Counted from the stretch's first letter, positions 8,116 through 16,884 are shown. The stretch is DNA of 33,252 nt from Paracoccus luteus (GCF_004522155.1 NZ_SDEA01000013.1:1-33252), one strand, 5' to 3'. Program-made: numbers and translations. Notes: generated by a model from the letters alone, not told the origin.

Positions 8116-8892
8116 TCAGTTGTTGCCGTTGTTGAACATCTGCGCGTTACCCGGCTGATAGCCGCTGCCGGGCGTCAGGAAACGCTCGCGCTGGATGCGG
8201 CCCTGTTCGGCGGCGGTCGCGCGCTCGGCTTCGGTCAGCGCGTCGGCGCGGCCGTTCGCCGAGATGACCGCGATCAGATCGGAAAGCTGCTGTGACTGGA
8301 GCGCGAGAAGCTGGTTGCCGGCCTGCGTGGCTTGCAGCGCGCCGGTCGCGCCTTGGCTCTGGCCGACAAGCGCGGCCATCTCGGCGCGGTTGCTGTCGAT
8401 GTTGCCGACCGCACCCGCCTGCACGCGCATTGCGTCCTGCAAGCCGCCGACCGTGTTCTCCCACCGGCTGCGCGCATCGGCGACAAGCTGGGCGTCGGTC
8501 GTCGAAAGCGAGACGTTGCCGTATTGCTGTTGAAACGCTTGGTCGATCTGCCCGACCTCGAACGCGATGTTCTGCGCTTGGCTAAGAAGCTGCTGCGTCC
8601 GGCTCACGTTCTGCTGGAGCTGCTGGAGCGACGAATACGGCAGGCTCGCCAGATTGCGGGCCTGATTGATGAGCATCTGCGCCTCGTTCTGGAGGCTGGT
8701 GATCTGGTTGTTGATCTGCTCCAGCGTGCGCGCTGCCGTGAGCAGGTTTTGCGCGTAGTTGCTCGGGTCATAGACGATCCGGCCGAAACCGAATTGCGCA
8801 TGGGCCGGGCTTGCCAGCATGGGCGACAGCGCGACGGGCACTGCGAGCGCCAGCGCGAGGGCCGAAGCCCCGACAAACTTGGGATAGGTCAT
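8116..8892 (-). CDS. trbJ: P-type conjugative transfer protein TrbJ (VirB5-like)
   Basis: A 258-residue secreted protein with a clear signal peptide (LALALAVPVALSPMLASPAHA, cleavage after AHA near residue 32). The helical, Gln/Asn-rich mature part (LLTAARTLEQINNQITSLQ, QQLQQNVSRTQQLLSQAQNI) is typical of VirB5/TrbJ pilus-tip proteins. Start ATG 8892 has CAGGAGA upstream and overlaps the trbE stop by ATGA; an upstream in-frame extension is a shadow of trbE. Confidence 0.93.
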   Translation of the reverse strand: MTYPKFVGASALALALAVPVALSPMLASPAHAQFGFGRIVYDPSNYAQNLLTAARTLEQINNQITSLQNEAQMLINQARNLASLPYSSLQQLQQNVSRTQQLLSQAQNIAFEVGQIDQAFQQQYGNVSLSTTDAQLVADARSRWENTVGGLQDAMRVQAGAVGNIDSNRAEMAALVGQSQGATGALQATQAGNQLLALQSQQLSDLIAVISANGRADALTEAERATAAEQGRIQRERFLTPGSGYQPGNAQMFNNGNN

Positions 8893-11381
8893 GGAAGAAT
8901 CTCCTGTGTGGGGTGGGTATCGAGCCGGGCCGGCGCGGCGGATTCCGGCCGGTCGGCAAGATTGGTGAGGTTGGGGATCAGCTCGGCCGCCCACTCGACG
9001 CCGCGCGCGCGTAGCCATGCGGCGAGGAAGCCGTCGCGGCCGTGTTCGGCGACGATCTGTGCAATGAGCGTCTGGTCGGATTTGGCGGATGCGGCGCAGA
9101 GCGCGAGGCCGATTTCGGACAGGCCAAGCTCGAACAGGCGATTGCCGCGCCTCGACTGGCAGTAGTAGTCGCGCTTGGGCGTGGCCCGTGCGAGGATTTC
9201 GATCTGCCGGTCATTCAACCCGAAACGCCGGTAAATCTCGGTAATCTGCGGCTCGATGGCGCGCTCGTTCGGCAGCAGAAGCCGCGTCGGGCAGCTCTCG
9301 ATGATCGCGGGCGCGATGTTGCTGCCGTCAATGTCGGACAGGCTTTGCGTGGCGAAGATGACGCTGGCGTTCTTTTTGCGGAGCGTTTTCAGCCATTCGC
9401 GGAGCTGGCCGGCGAAACCCTCGTCGTCCAGCGCAAGCCAGCCTTCATCTATGATGAGAAGCGTCGGCCGCCCGTCGAGCCGGTCGCCGATGCGGTGGAA
9501 CAGGTAGGACAGCACGGCCGGGGCCGCTCCAGTCCCGACAAGGCCCTCGATCTCGAACGCCTGCACATCCGCCGAGCCGAGATGTTCGGCTTCGGCGTCG
9601 AGCAGCCGGCCATAGGCACCGCCGACGCAGAACGGCCGGAGCGCCTGTTTCAGATCGTTGGATTGCAGCAGCACCGCAAGGCCGGTGATGGTGCGTTCCT
9701 CGACCGGGGCCGAGGCCAGCGAAGTCAGCGCCGTCCAAAGATACTCTTTGACCTCGGGCGTGATGGCGATGCCTTCCCGCATGAGGATGGCGGCGATCCA
9801 GTCCGCCGCCCATGCGCGTTCATAGGTGTCGTGGATGCGGGCGAGCGGCTGGAGCGAGACGGACGCCTCGGCCCCTTCTGTCAGCCCGCCACCAAGGTCG
9901 TGCCAGTCGCCGCCCATGGCGAGCGCGGCGGCGCGGATGCTGCCGCCGAAGTCGAAGGCGAAGACCTGCGATCCGGCGTAGCGCCGGAACTGCAAGGCCA
10001 TAAGGGCGAGCAGCACGCTCTTGCCCGCGCCCGTGGGGCCGACGACAAGGGTGTGCCCTACGTCGCCGACATGCAAAGACAACCGGAACGGGGTTGAGCC
10101 TTCGGTCTTTCCAAAGAGCAGAGGGGGCGCACCGAAATGCTCGTCCCGTTCCGGCCCCGCCCACACCGCCGACAGCGGGATCATGTGGGCGAGATTCAAT
10201 GTGCTGATGGGCGGCTGGCGGACATTGGCGTAGGCGTGTCCGGGCAGGCTGCCGAGCCATGCGTCAACCGCGTTGACGCTCTCGGGCATGGCGGTGAAGT
10301 CGCGCCCCTGAACGATCTTCTCGACCAGGCGCAGCTTCTCGTCGGCTAGGCGCGGGTCGGCATCCCATACGGTGACGGTGGCCGTGACATAGGCCATGCC
10401 CGCCACGTCCGCGCCGAGTTCCTGCAAGGCCATGTCGGCGTCGAGCGCCTTGTTGGCCGCGTCGGTGTCCACCAGCGCGGACGCCTCGTTGGTCATCACC
10501 TCTTTCAAGATCGCGGCGATGCTCTTGCGCTTCGCAAACCATTGGCGGCGGATGCGGGTCAGCAGCCGCGTCGCGTCGGTCTTGTCGAGCAGGATCGCGC
10601 GCGTGCTCCACCTGTAGGGGAACGGCAGGCGGTTCATTTCGTCGAGCAGGCCCGGCGTCGTCGCGGTCGGGAATCCCACGATGGTCAGCACGCGCAGATG
10701 CTTGGTCCCAAGGCGCGGCTCCAGCCCGCCGGTCAAGGGCTGGTCGGCGAGCAGCGCATCGAGGTGCATGGGCACCTCGGGCACGCGCACGCGATGCCGG
10801 TTGGTCGAGATGGTGGAGTGGAGATAGGTCAGCGTCGCGCCATCATCCATCCAACGGCACTCGGGCATGAAGCCGTCGAGCAAAGCCAGCACGCGGTCGG
10901 TGCGGTCGATGAAGCCGCGCAGCAGCTCCCACGGGTCCACGCCGGTTTTCTCGCGGCCCTCGTAGAGCCATGTTTCGGCGCGGGCGGCTTCCTCGGCCGG
11001 GGGCAGCCAGAGGAAGGTCAGGAAATAGCCCGACACGAAATGCGTGCCTGCTTCCTCGAACCCGGCTTTGCGCTCGGCATCGACCAGCGCCGATGCCGCA
11101 TCGGGAAAGGTGCTGTCGGGATAGGTCGCGGCCTCGCTGCGCTGCGCCTCAACAAAGATGCTCCAGCCGGAGCCGAGGCGGCGCACGGCGTTATTGATGC
11201 GGCCGGCGACGGCGACCAGCTCGGCCGCGACGGCGGAATCCAGATCGGGACCGCGAAACTTCGCGGTCCTCTGAAAACTGCCGTCCTTGTTCAAGACGAC
11301 GCCGGAGCCGAGCAATGCGGCCCATGGCAAATAGTCGGCGAGCCGGGCGGCGGTGCGGCGATATTCGGAAAGGTTCATCAT
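8889..11381 (-). CDS. trbE: Conjugal transfer ATPase TrbE (VirB4-like)
   Basis: An 830-residue VirB4-family ATPase that powers pilus assembly and substrate transfer. The N-terminal CagE/TrbE/VirB domain spans about residues 150-400. Walker A is GPTGAGKS at 448-455 and Walker B is LLIIDEGW at 641-648, followed by KKNASVIFATQSLSDI. The length is normal for the family. Two adjacent ATG codons (11381 and 11378) could start it. It begins 10 nt after the trbD stop and overlaps trbJ by 4 nt. Confidence 0.95.
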   Translation of the reverse strand: MMNLSEYRRTAARLADYLPWAALLGSGVVLNKDGSFQRTAKFRGPDLDSAVAAELVAVAGRINNAVRRLGSGWSIFVEAQRSEAATYPDSTFPDAASALVDAERKAGFEEAGTHFVSGYFLTFLWLPPAEEAARAETWLYEGREKTGVDPWELLRGFIDRTDRVLALLDGFMPECRWMDDGATLTYLHSTISTNRHRVRVPEVPMHLDALLADQPLTGGLEPRLGTKHLRVLTIVGFPTATTPGLLDEMNRLPFPYRWSTRAILLDKTDATRLLTRIRRQWFAKRKSIAAILKEVMTNEASALVDTDAANKALDADMALQELGADVAGMAYVTATVTVWDADPRLADEKLRLVEKIVQGRDFTAMPESVNAVDAWLGSLPGHAYANVRQPPISTLNLAHMIPLSAVWAGPERDEHFGAPPLLFGKTEGSTPFRLSLHVGDVGHTLVVGPTGAGKSVLLALMALQFRRYAGSQVFAFDFGGSIRAAALAMGGDWHDLGGGLTEGAEASVSLQPLARIHDTYERAWAADWIAAILMREGIAITPEVKEYLWTALTSLASAPVEERTITGLAVLLQSNDLKQALRPFCVGGAYGRLLDAEAEHLGSADVQAFEIEGLVGTGAAPAVLSYLFHRIGDRLDGRPTLLIIDEGWLALDDEGFAGQLREWLKTLRKKNASVIFATQSLSDIDGSNIAPAIIESCPTRLLLPNERAIEPQITEIYRRFGLNDRQIEILARATPKRDYYCQSRRGNRLFELGLSEIGLALCAASAKSDQTLIAQIVAEHGRDGFLAAWLRARGVEWAAELIPNLTNLADRPESAAPARLDTHPTQEILP

Positions 11382-11391
11382 GGCCGCGCCC

Positions 11392-11673
11392 TCACACCGC
11401 CAGATGGCCGGGGACGCGCAGATGCCTACGCCCGACCTCGACGAATTGGGGATCGCGCTTCGCCGCCCATACGGCTGCGAAATGGCCGATTGCCCAAATG
11501 GCGATGCCGACCAGCCAGAGGCGCAAACCGAGGCCCACGGCTCCGGCCAGCGTTCCGTTCATGATGGCGATGGAGCGCGGTGCGCCGCCGAGCAAAATAT
11601 GCTCGGTCAGCGCCCGGTGGACCGGGACCGTGAAGCCCGGCACCGCGTCGAGCAGTTCGAGGCCGCCCGCCAT
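11392..11673 (-). CDS. trbD: Conjugal transfer protein TrbD (VirB3-like)
   Basis: A 93-residue VirB3-like inner-membrane protein: MAGGLELLDAVPGFTVPVHR, ILLGGAPRSIAIMNGTLAGA, then a hydrophobic helix LRLWLVGIAIWAIGHFAAVW and the tail KRDPQFVEVGRRHLR. The ATG overlaps the trbC stop by one base (TGATG). A longer reading upstream in this frame is a shadow of trbC and trbB. Confidence 0.93.
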   Translation of the reverse strand: MAGGLELLDAVPGFTVPVHRALTEHILLGGAPRSIAIMNGTLAGAVGLGLRLWLVGIAIWAIGHFAAVWAAKRDPQFVEVGRRHLRVPGHLAV

Positions 11674-12005
11674 CAAACGAGCGCCCCGCCGCCGAACGAG
11701 AAGAAAGACAGGAAGAAGCTCGATGCGGCGAACGCGATGGACAGGCCGAAAACGATCTGGATCAGGCGACGGAAGCCGCCGCTGGTATCGCCGAACGCGA
11801 GGGTCAGGCCCGTCACGATGATGATGATGACGGCGATGATCTTGGCGACCGGCCCCTCGATGGACTGGAGGATTTGCTGCAAGGGCTGTTCCCATGGCAT
11901 CGACGAACCGGACGCATGGGCGGCCGGGGCAAGCATGAGGCTGATGGCAAGGGCAGATGCGGCGGTCGTGGCGAAGCGATAGCCGCGCGTAAGGGTGCGG
12001 ATCAT
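11673..12005 (-). CDS. trbC: Conjugal transfer protein TrbC (VirB2-like prepilin)
   Basis: A 110-residue prepilin with a long signal peptide ending AAHA (about residue 30). The mature pilin has two hydrophobic helices (VAKIIAVIIIIVTGLTLAFG and IVFGLSIAFAASSFFLSFF) around a short basic loop GGFRRL. This is the VirB2/TrbC pattern. The start overlaps the trbB stop by ATGA. Confidence 0.93.
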   Translation of the reverse strand: MIRTLTRGYRFATTAASALAISLMLAPAAHASGSSMPWEQPLQQILQSIEGPVAKIIAVIIIIVTGLTLAFGDTSGGFRRLIQIVFGLSIAFAASSFFLSFFSFGGGALV

Positions 12006-12997
12006 GAAGATTCTCCTGTGCTGGTGGGGATTGCCGAAGGGATGGGATGCGTGATGCGGTAGTCGCCGTCCGGCCCCAGCCCCTCGACGCGGGCAAGCTC
12101 GGCCAGCCGGCGCGCGGAACCGCGCCCGGAAAGGACGGCAACAAGGTCGATAGTCTCGGCGATCAGCGCACGCGGGACCGTGACGACAGCCTCTTGGATG
12201 AGCTGTTCAAGGCGACGAAGCGCGCCGATGCCGGTGCCGGCGTGAATGGTGCCGATCCCGCCGGGATGGCCCGTGCCCCATGCTTTGAGCAGGTCGAGGG
12301 CTTCCGATCCGCGCACCTCCCCAATCGGGATGCGGTCGGGGCGCAGGCGCAGCGAGGACCGCACAAGGTCCGACAGGCTGGCGACGCCATCCTTGGTGCG
12401 CAGCGCCACCAGATTGGGCGCGGCACATTGCAGCTCGCGGGTGTCTTCGATGATGACGACACGATCCGCGCCCTTGGCGACCTCCGCCAAAAGGGCATTG
12501 GTGAGCGTGGTCTTGCCGGTGGAAGTGCCGCCCGCCACCAAGATATTGGCGCGGGCTGCGACGGCTTCGCGCAGCGTTTCCGCCTGATCGGCAGACATGA
12601 TGCCGGCGGCCACATAGTCGTCGAGCGTGAACACCGCGACGGCAGGTTTACGGATGGCGAAGGCCGGCGCGGCGACCACGGGCGGCAAAAGGCCCTCGAA
12701 CCGTTCCCCGCTCTCGGGCAGCTCTGCCGAGACGCGGGGGCTGCGGGCATGAACCTCTGCGCCGACATGATGCGCGACCAGCCGCACGATGCGTTCGCCA
12801 TCGGCGGCGGACAGGCGTTCGCCCGTGTCGGAAAGCCCTTCGGACAGCCGGTCCACCCAAAGGCGACCGTCCGGGTTCAACATTACCTCGACCACGGCCG
12901 GGTCTTCGAGCAGCCGGGCAATGGCGGGGCCGAGCGCGGTGCGCAACATGCGCGCGCCGCGCTGGATCGCTTCCTGTCTGTGGTGGTTGGTGGTCAT
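12002..12997 (-). CDS. trbB: P-type conjugative transfer ATPase TrbB (VirB11-like)
   Basis: A 331-residue VirB11-family hexameric ATPase, first gene of the trb operon. It shows an N-terminal domain ([13 protein letters not shown]), Walker A GGTSTGKT at 156-163, an Asp box [12 protein letters not shown], a Walker B region [16 protein letters not shown] and the His box [12 protein letters not shown]. Length is normal. The start [15 protein letters not shown] is well placed. Upstream lie two repeated motifs and a copG fragment instead of an intact copG, because cargo has separated the two genes. Confidence 0.95.
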   Translation of the reverse strand: MTTNHHRQEAIQRGARMLRTALGPAIARLLEDPAVVEVMLNPDGRLWVDRLSEGLSDTGERLSAADGERIVRLVAHHVGAEVHARSPRVSAELPESGERFEGLLPPVVAAPAFAIRKPAVAVFTLDDYVAAGIMSADQAETLREAVAARANILVAGGTSTGKTTLTNALLAEVAKGADRVVIIEDTRELQCAAPNLVALRTKDGVASLSDLVRSSLRLRPDRIPIGEVRGSEALDLLKAWGTGHPGGIGTIHAGTGIGALRRLEQLIQEAVVTVPRALIAETIDLVAVLSGRGSARRLAELARVEGLGPDGDYRITHPIPSAIPTSTGESS

Positions 12998-13066
12998 GTC
13001 GGCCCCGGCTTCTGGCGGGGCGCAACAGGCGGTCCCCGGATCGGGGTCGATTAAGAAAGCCCGGAA

Positions 13067-13135
13067 TTGGGCCGGTTCAACAAGTATCTAAGCGGCGGCG
13101 GCAATCGGCGGCCATCGGCGGTAAATAGGACGGGT
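13067..13135 (-). promoter_or_regulatory. Probable trb promoter/operator region with iterated CCGCCGAT boxes
   Basis: Read on the minus strand, this stretch contains CCGTCCTATTTACCGCCGAT, then two more close repeats of the GCCGCCGAT type about 10 bases apart, then TTGAACCGGCCCAA. The first motif recurs almost unchanged upstream of traG (16746-16767) and the last recurs upstream of the DUF736 gene (27223-27236) with one mismatch. All three downstream genes head transfer operons. The iterated boxes look like a regulator binding array. Exact promoter elements were not identified with confidence. Confidence 0.5.
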
Positions 13136-13143
13136 CCGAATAC

Positions 13144-13267
13144 TTATTCTTGATCGCCGTTGCTCTCGGATTCGTCCGGCAACGGATCGTCGGGAAGTGA
13201 GTCGAGGTCGCGCGACAGCTCTTTGAGGAACCTGTCGCCGGTCGCCAGACGCCGGCCGAGATTCTGC
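13144..13267 (-). pseudogene. 3' fragment of a copG-type gene
   Basis: The minus strand encodes QNLGRRLATGDRFLKE followed by an acidic end finishing in ESNGDQE and TAA. The first 16 residues are identical to residues near the end of the complete CopG protein at 14175-14648, but the rest of the tail differs. The terminal 49 bases (13219-13267) match 14244-14292 at 45 positions. It is a truncated copy of the copG 3' end lying where the full gene would normally abut trbB. The sequence to its right turns abruptly into the less GC-rich hydrolase module. Confidence 0.85.
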
Positions 13268-13299
13268 TGCCTTTCCACCTCTCCTTTTTGCTACCGAAG

Positions 13300-13328
13300 T
13301 TGCGATCAGGCTTGTCGCACGTTATTAA
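13300..13328 (+). promoter_or_regulatory. Candidate sigma-70-like promoter for the hydrolase
   Basis: TTGCGA at 13300-13305 and TATTAA at 13323-13328 are separated by 17 bases. Transcription would begin near the ATG at 13334, implying a leaderless or nearly leaderless message. This agrees with the lack of a visible Shine-Dalgarno sequence. It lies within the inserted module, so the cargo seems to bring its own promoter. Confidence 0.45.
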
Positions 13329-13333
13329 TGGTC

Positions 13334-14098
13334 ATGCCCTATGTTAAAAATGACGACGTTCTCGTGAGGTATGAGACGTTTGGTGATGAAACGAACCTGC
13401 CTCTTGTCCTGATCTTTGGCATCAGCATGACCTGTGAGGACTGGTTAGAACTTGGCTACATCTCAGGATTGGCTAAGGAATTTCATGTCGTATGTGTCGA
13501 ACCTCGCGGGCACGGGCTAAGCACATGCCCCACGAATTCGTCCTCTTACGCATTGCCCAAAATGGCTTCTGACATTGAAACGGTAATCAACACCCTAGAT
13601 CTAGTAAATCCATTAGTCTGGGGATACTCGCTCGGCGCAAAAATAGCGCTCGCTGCCGCCGTTCAAAATCCAGAGGCTTATCGAGGATTGATTCTTGGGG
13701 GGTTCGAGCTTCACTCTGAAGTCGATTTGGCGACAGATATGGTTGCCGAAACATTTTCCAGTGGAGCACAAGCTTGGCTTGCTGTTTGGATGCAAATGTT
13801 CGATGTGCCGGACGGCATGGCCACCCGTCTTGCTCGCGTCAACACCAACGCACTTCATGCATTACGCACCGCTGAAGCTGAATGGCCGCCCTTGGGTGCG
13901 GCTTCTGAGTCGTTCACTGCGCCAGTTTTACTTTATGCAGGCGAAAAGTGCTTTTTTCGGAATGCAACAGCCGCCGCCGTCGCACATTTCCCATCAGCAC
14001 GGTATCTCGAACGCCCTGGGCGAAATCACTTTGATCTGATGCCTGATAGCGCGTGGATAACCGGAGAGGTAGTTCAGCAATTCGGAAGCTCTAGATAA
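13334..14098 (+). CDS. Alpha/beta hydrolase, cargo between copG and trbB
   Basis: A 254-residue alpha/beta-fold hydrolase. It has the strand and oxyanion region LVLIFGISMTCEDW, the segment VVCVEPRGHGLST, the nucleophile elbow GYSLG with Ser99, and the C-terminal His232 in GRNHFDLM. At the place where many relatives have an Asp (AGEKD-like), it reads AGEKCFFRN with Cys206, so the acid may be Glu204 or lie elsewhere. ATG 13334 is used; an ATG two codons earlier is possible. The gene is antisense to the backbone, has clearly lower GC, and is flanked by duplicated copG 3' ends. It could be an esterase or a drug- or xenobiotic-degrading enzyme; the substrate cannot be told from sequence. Confidence 0.85.
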   Translation: MPYVKNDDVLVRYETFGDETNLPLVLIFGISMTCEDWLELGYISGLAKEFHVVCVEPRGHGLSTCPTNSSSYALPKMASDIETVINTLDLVNPLVWGYSLGAKIALAAAVQNPEAYRGLILGGFELHSEVDLATDMVAETFSSGAQAWLAVWMQMFDVPDGMATRLARVNTNALHALRTAEAEWPPLGAASESFTAPVLLYAGEKCFFRNATAAAVAHFPSARYLERPGRNHFDLMPDSAWITGEVVQQFGSSR

Positions 14099-14174
14099 CA
14101 TTGATGCGTTGACGGAGAGAAGTAGGCGAACCTAGCGCCGCGCATAGCGACTATAGTCGGTGCAATAATCTTCA

Positions 14175-14648
14175 TCAGCGCTCCTGCGTTGGATGATTGT
14201 TCAACCCCGGAAGACCTTCTTCAGGCCCAACATCTCTCGTAATCTCCTTCAAGAACCTGTCGCCCGTCGCCAGACGCCGGCCGAGATTCTGCATGAATCC
14301 TTCAAACCGTTCCGCACCTTTCGCGCGGGCAGCAGATTGCGCGGCTCCTGAAAGCGGCGGCGTGATGGTCATCCAGAAATGGATGAACTGCGCGACCGTC
14401 TCGCCGAGGACGGCGAGATCTAGGTCGAGCGTGTCGATCTGGCGGCCGAGTTTATCCAAGCGGCGAGACATGGCGGCTTCAAGCTGGTCGTCGGCATCGC
14501 CGGACAGGTAGGACATGACCGCCGCCTCCACGATGGCGGATTTCGAGACATTGCGGCGCAGCGCCGCCGAGCGGCGCAGCGCCATCGCCTCGATCTGCGG
14601 GATGAGCGCTGGGTCGAAATAGAGATTCAGGCGGGTGCGTGTGGTCAT
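14175..14648 (-). CDS. CopG-family (ribbon-helix-helix) regulator of the ICE backbone
   Basis: A 157-residue protein starting MTTRTRLNLYFDPALIPQI, a ribbon-helix-helix-like N-terminus, followed by AVMSYLSGDADDQLEAAMSR, a coiled-coil-like segment (LDKLGRQIDTLDLDLAVLGE) and an aromatic stretch FIHFWMTITPP. It matches the CopG family proteins regularly found between traG and trbB. It starts 10 nt after the traG stop with GAGGA upstream. Its last residues (after LKE) differ from the fragment next to trbB, so its tail may have been exchanged. Probable regulator of transfer genes. Confidence 0.88.
   Translation of the reverse strand: MTTRTRLNLYFDPALIPQIEAMALRRSAALRRNVSKSAIVEAAVMSYLSGDADDQLEAAMSRRLDKLGRQIDTLDLDLAVLGETVAQFIHFWMTITPPLSGAAQSAARAKGAERFEGFMQNLGRRLATGDRFLKEITRDVGPEEGLPGLNNHPTQER
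14244..14292. repeat. Direct repeat partner of 13219-13267 flanking the hydrolase
   Basis: These 49 bases inside copG match 13219-13267 at 45 of 49 positions in direct orientation. They include an uninterrupted shared block covering GTCGCCAGACGCCGGCCGAG. The hydrolase module lies between the copies. Divergence at four positions argues against a very recent simple duplication and favours joining of copG ends from two related elements. Confidence 0.85.
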
Positions 14649-14658
14649 AGGCGTGTCC

Positions 14659-16647
14659 TCAAAGCTCGATTCCATCATCGGGGTTCATCGCCACCTGCCG
14701 CGCCACCATCCTCATGCGCTGGCGGATAGTGCGGGCCTTGGCCGCGTCAACATCCGGCTCGTCGTCCAGAATGTCGAACTCCTGTTCGGGGGATGGCGGC
14801 GGGGTGACGATTTCCTCATGCTCGGGCAATTCCGGCTCGCGGCGGATGCCGGCGTTGGCCGGATCGCCCTCGGTCGCATCTGCGGCGACCGTTGCGGAAC
14901 GGCTTCCCGCCGCGACCACGCGGCCGGACCAGTCATCGGCGGATGGGCTGGGCGCCAGCGGAGCGGCGACCAGATCGGGCGGGGTCAGGATGCGTTCCTG
15001 AAACCGCGCATCCTCGAAATAGCGGGCCTTGGTTGCGCGGATCGGCGGCGTGCCCGCGACCATGACGATTTCGTCGGTTGGCGGAAGCTGCATGATCTCG
15101 CCCGGCGTGAGCAGCGGCCGAGCCGTCTCCTGCCGTGAAACCATCAAGTGACCTAACCACGGTGCAAGGCGATGGCCGGCGTAGTTGGTGGAATCGCGCA
15201 ACTCGGTCGCGGTGCCAAGCGCGTCGCTCACCCGCTTGGCCGTCCGCTCGTCATTCGTGGCGAAGCTGACGCGGACGTGGCAGTTGTCGAGGATGGCGTT
15301 GTTCGGCCCATAGGCGCGCTCGATCTGGTTGAGGCTCTGCGCGATCAGGAAGCCTTTGATTCCATACCCCGCCATGAAGGCGAGCGCCGATTCAAAGAAG
15401 TCGAGCCGGCCGAGCGCCGGAAACTCGTCCAGCATCAACAGCAGGCGATGGCGCTTGCCGGAGGTGGTCAGTTCCTCGGTCAACCGCCTGCCGATCTGGT
15501 TGAGGATCAGGCGGATAAGCGGCTTGGTGCGGTTTATGTCGGACGGCGGCACGACCAGATAGAGCGTGACGGGCCGGCGGCTGCCGACCAGATCGGCAAT
15601 GCGCCAGTCGCATCGTGCCGTCACCTGCGCCACCACGGGATCGCGGTAGAGGCCGAGAAATGACATGGCTGTGGAAAGGACGCCGCTGCGCTCGTTCTCG
15701 CTCTTGTTCAGCAGCTCGCGGGCCGACGACGCGATGACGGGATGAACGCCAGCCTCGCCGAGATGCGGCGTATCCATCATGGCGCGCAAGGTCGCCTCGA
15801 CCGGGCGACGCGGATCGGACAGGAAGTTGGCAACGCCCGCCAAGGTCTTGTCCTTCTCCGCATAGAGGACATGCAGGATCGCGCCGACCAGCAGCGAATG
15901 ACTGGTCTTTTCCCAATGGTTCCTTTTGTCCAAGCTGCCTTCGGGATCGACCAGAATATCCGCGATGTTCTGCACGTCGCGGACTTCCCATTCCCCTTGC
16001 CGGACCTCCAGCAGCGGGTTGTAGGCCGACGATCTGGCGTTGGTTGGATCGAACAGCAGCACGCGGCCATGCTTCGCGCGGAAGCCCGCTGTCAGCGTCC
16101 AGTTTTCGCCTTTTATGTCGTGGACGATGGCGGATGCGGACCATGTCAGCAGCGTCGGCACCACCAGCCCGACACCTTTGCCGCTGCGCGTCGGGGCGAA
16201 GCATAGGACATGCTCCGGGCCATCATGGCGCAGGTAGTCCCGGTTGTATCGGCCGAGCAGGACGCCATCGGGACCGAGCAGGCCGGCGGTGCGGATTTCC
16301 CTATCCTCTGCCCATCGCGCCGAACCATAGGTGGCGACGTTGCGCGCCTCCCGTGCCCGGATGATCGACATGAGGATGGCGGCGGCGATGGCGAGGAAAC
16401 CGCCCGATACGGCGATGATGCCGCCCTCGACGAAGATCGCGGGCGCGTAGGCGTCGAACGAAAACCACCACCAAAAGAAGGCCGGCGGATAATAGACCGG
16501 CAGGCCAACCAGCTCGAACCACGGATTGCCAAGCTGGGGCTGGAAGCCGAGGCGAAACGCTACCCATTGCGTCGCCGCCCACGTCATCACCAAGACGATG
16601 GTGAAGACTACGGCGATCTGACCCCAAAGGATTCGGCCTCCGCGCAA
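14659..16647 (-). CDS. traG: Type IV coupling protein TraG (VirD4-like)
   Basis: A 662-residue coupling protein that links the relaxosome to the secretion channel. Two N-terminal membrane regions are seen (IAVVFTIVLVMTWAATQWVA and IIAVSGGFLAIAAAILMSII), then Walker A APTRSGKG at 151-158, DIKGENW, and Walker B LLLMLDEFPALG near 402-413. The acidic C-terminal tail is family-like. The reading frame has no ATG at the expected site; a TTG at 16647 with GGAG six bases upstream fits homologues that begin a few residues before ILWGQ. It lies just upstream of copG. Confidence 0.93.
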   Translation of the reverse strand: MRGGRILWGQIAVVFTIVLVMTWAATQWVAFRLGFQPQLGNPWFELVGLPVYYPPAFFWWWFSFDAYAPAIFVEGGIIAVSGGFLAIAAAILMSIIRAREARNVATYGSARWAEDREIRTAGLLGPDGVLLGRYNRDYLRHDGPEHVLCFAPTRSGKGVGLVVPTLLTWSASAIVHDIKGENWTLTAGFRAKHGRVLLFDPTNARSSAYNPLLEVRQGEWEVRDVQNIADILVDPEGSLDKRNHWEKTSHSLLVGAILHVLYAEKDKTLAGVANFLSDPRRPVEATLRAMMDTPHLGEAGVHPVIASSARELLNKSENERSGVLSTAMSFLGLYRDPVVAQVTARCDWRIADLVGSRRPVTLYLVVPPSDINRTKPLIRLILNQIGRRLTEELTTSGKRHRLLLMLDEFPALGRLDFFESALAFMAGYGIKGFLIAQSLNQIERAYGPNNAILDNCHVRVSFATNDERTAKRVSDALGTATELRDSTNYAGHRLAPWLGHLMVSRQETARPLLTPGEIMQLPPTDEIVMVAGTPPIRATKARYFEDARFQERILTPPDLVAAPLAPSPSADDWSGRVVAAGSRSATVAADATEGDPANAGIRREPELPEHEEIVTPPPSPEQEFDILDDEPDVDAAKARTIRQRMRMVARQVAMNPDDGIEL

Positions 16648-16745
16648 TGCAGGCTCCAGTCGGCAAAAGAGACGGAGCCGATCAGAGAGTAGGCAAAATC
16701 GGGACAGGCAACAGGAAAGCGGATGCGAGAGGGCTGCCGGATACT

Positions 16746-16767
16746 ATCGGCGGCAAATAGGACGGGT
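16746..16767 (-). promoter_or_regulatory. Repeated upstream motif of traG (shared with trbB)
   Basis: On the minus strand this site reads CCGTCCTATTTGCCGCCGAT with two more matching bases before it. It matches 13114-13135 upstream of trbB at 21 of 22 positions. It lies about 100 bases before the traG start, on the same strand and at a comparable distance as in front of trbB. It is probably a shared promoter or regulator-binding element of the transfer operons. Confidence 0.55.
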
Positions 16768-16884
16768 TGCATTCACCGCCATCCGGCCGGGTGATCGCCG
16801 CTGCTCAACTGGTCGGGCGAATCGCCGCAATGGATGCCTCGGATAGCCCTCGCGTCATGTCGCCGCTGTCACATATGTAACTTG

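Noticed and set aside
9042..10097. 351-codon plus-strand frame opposite trbE
   Set aside because: Antisense shadow of an intact VirB4-type ATPase; Arg/Gly-rich composition without family resemblance.
10542..11564. 340-codon plus-strand frame opposite trbE and trbD
   Set aside because: Same reasoning: the opposite strand has continuous conserved domains and overlapping stop/start joints.
12047..13054. 335-codon plus-strand frame opposite trbB
   Set aside because: Antisense shadow of an intact VirB11-type ATPase.
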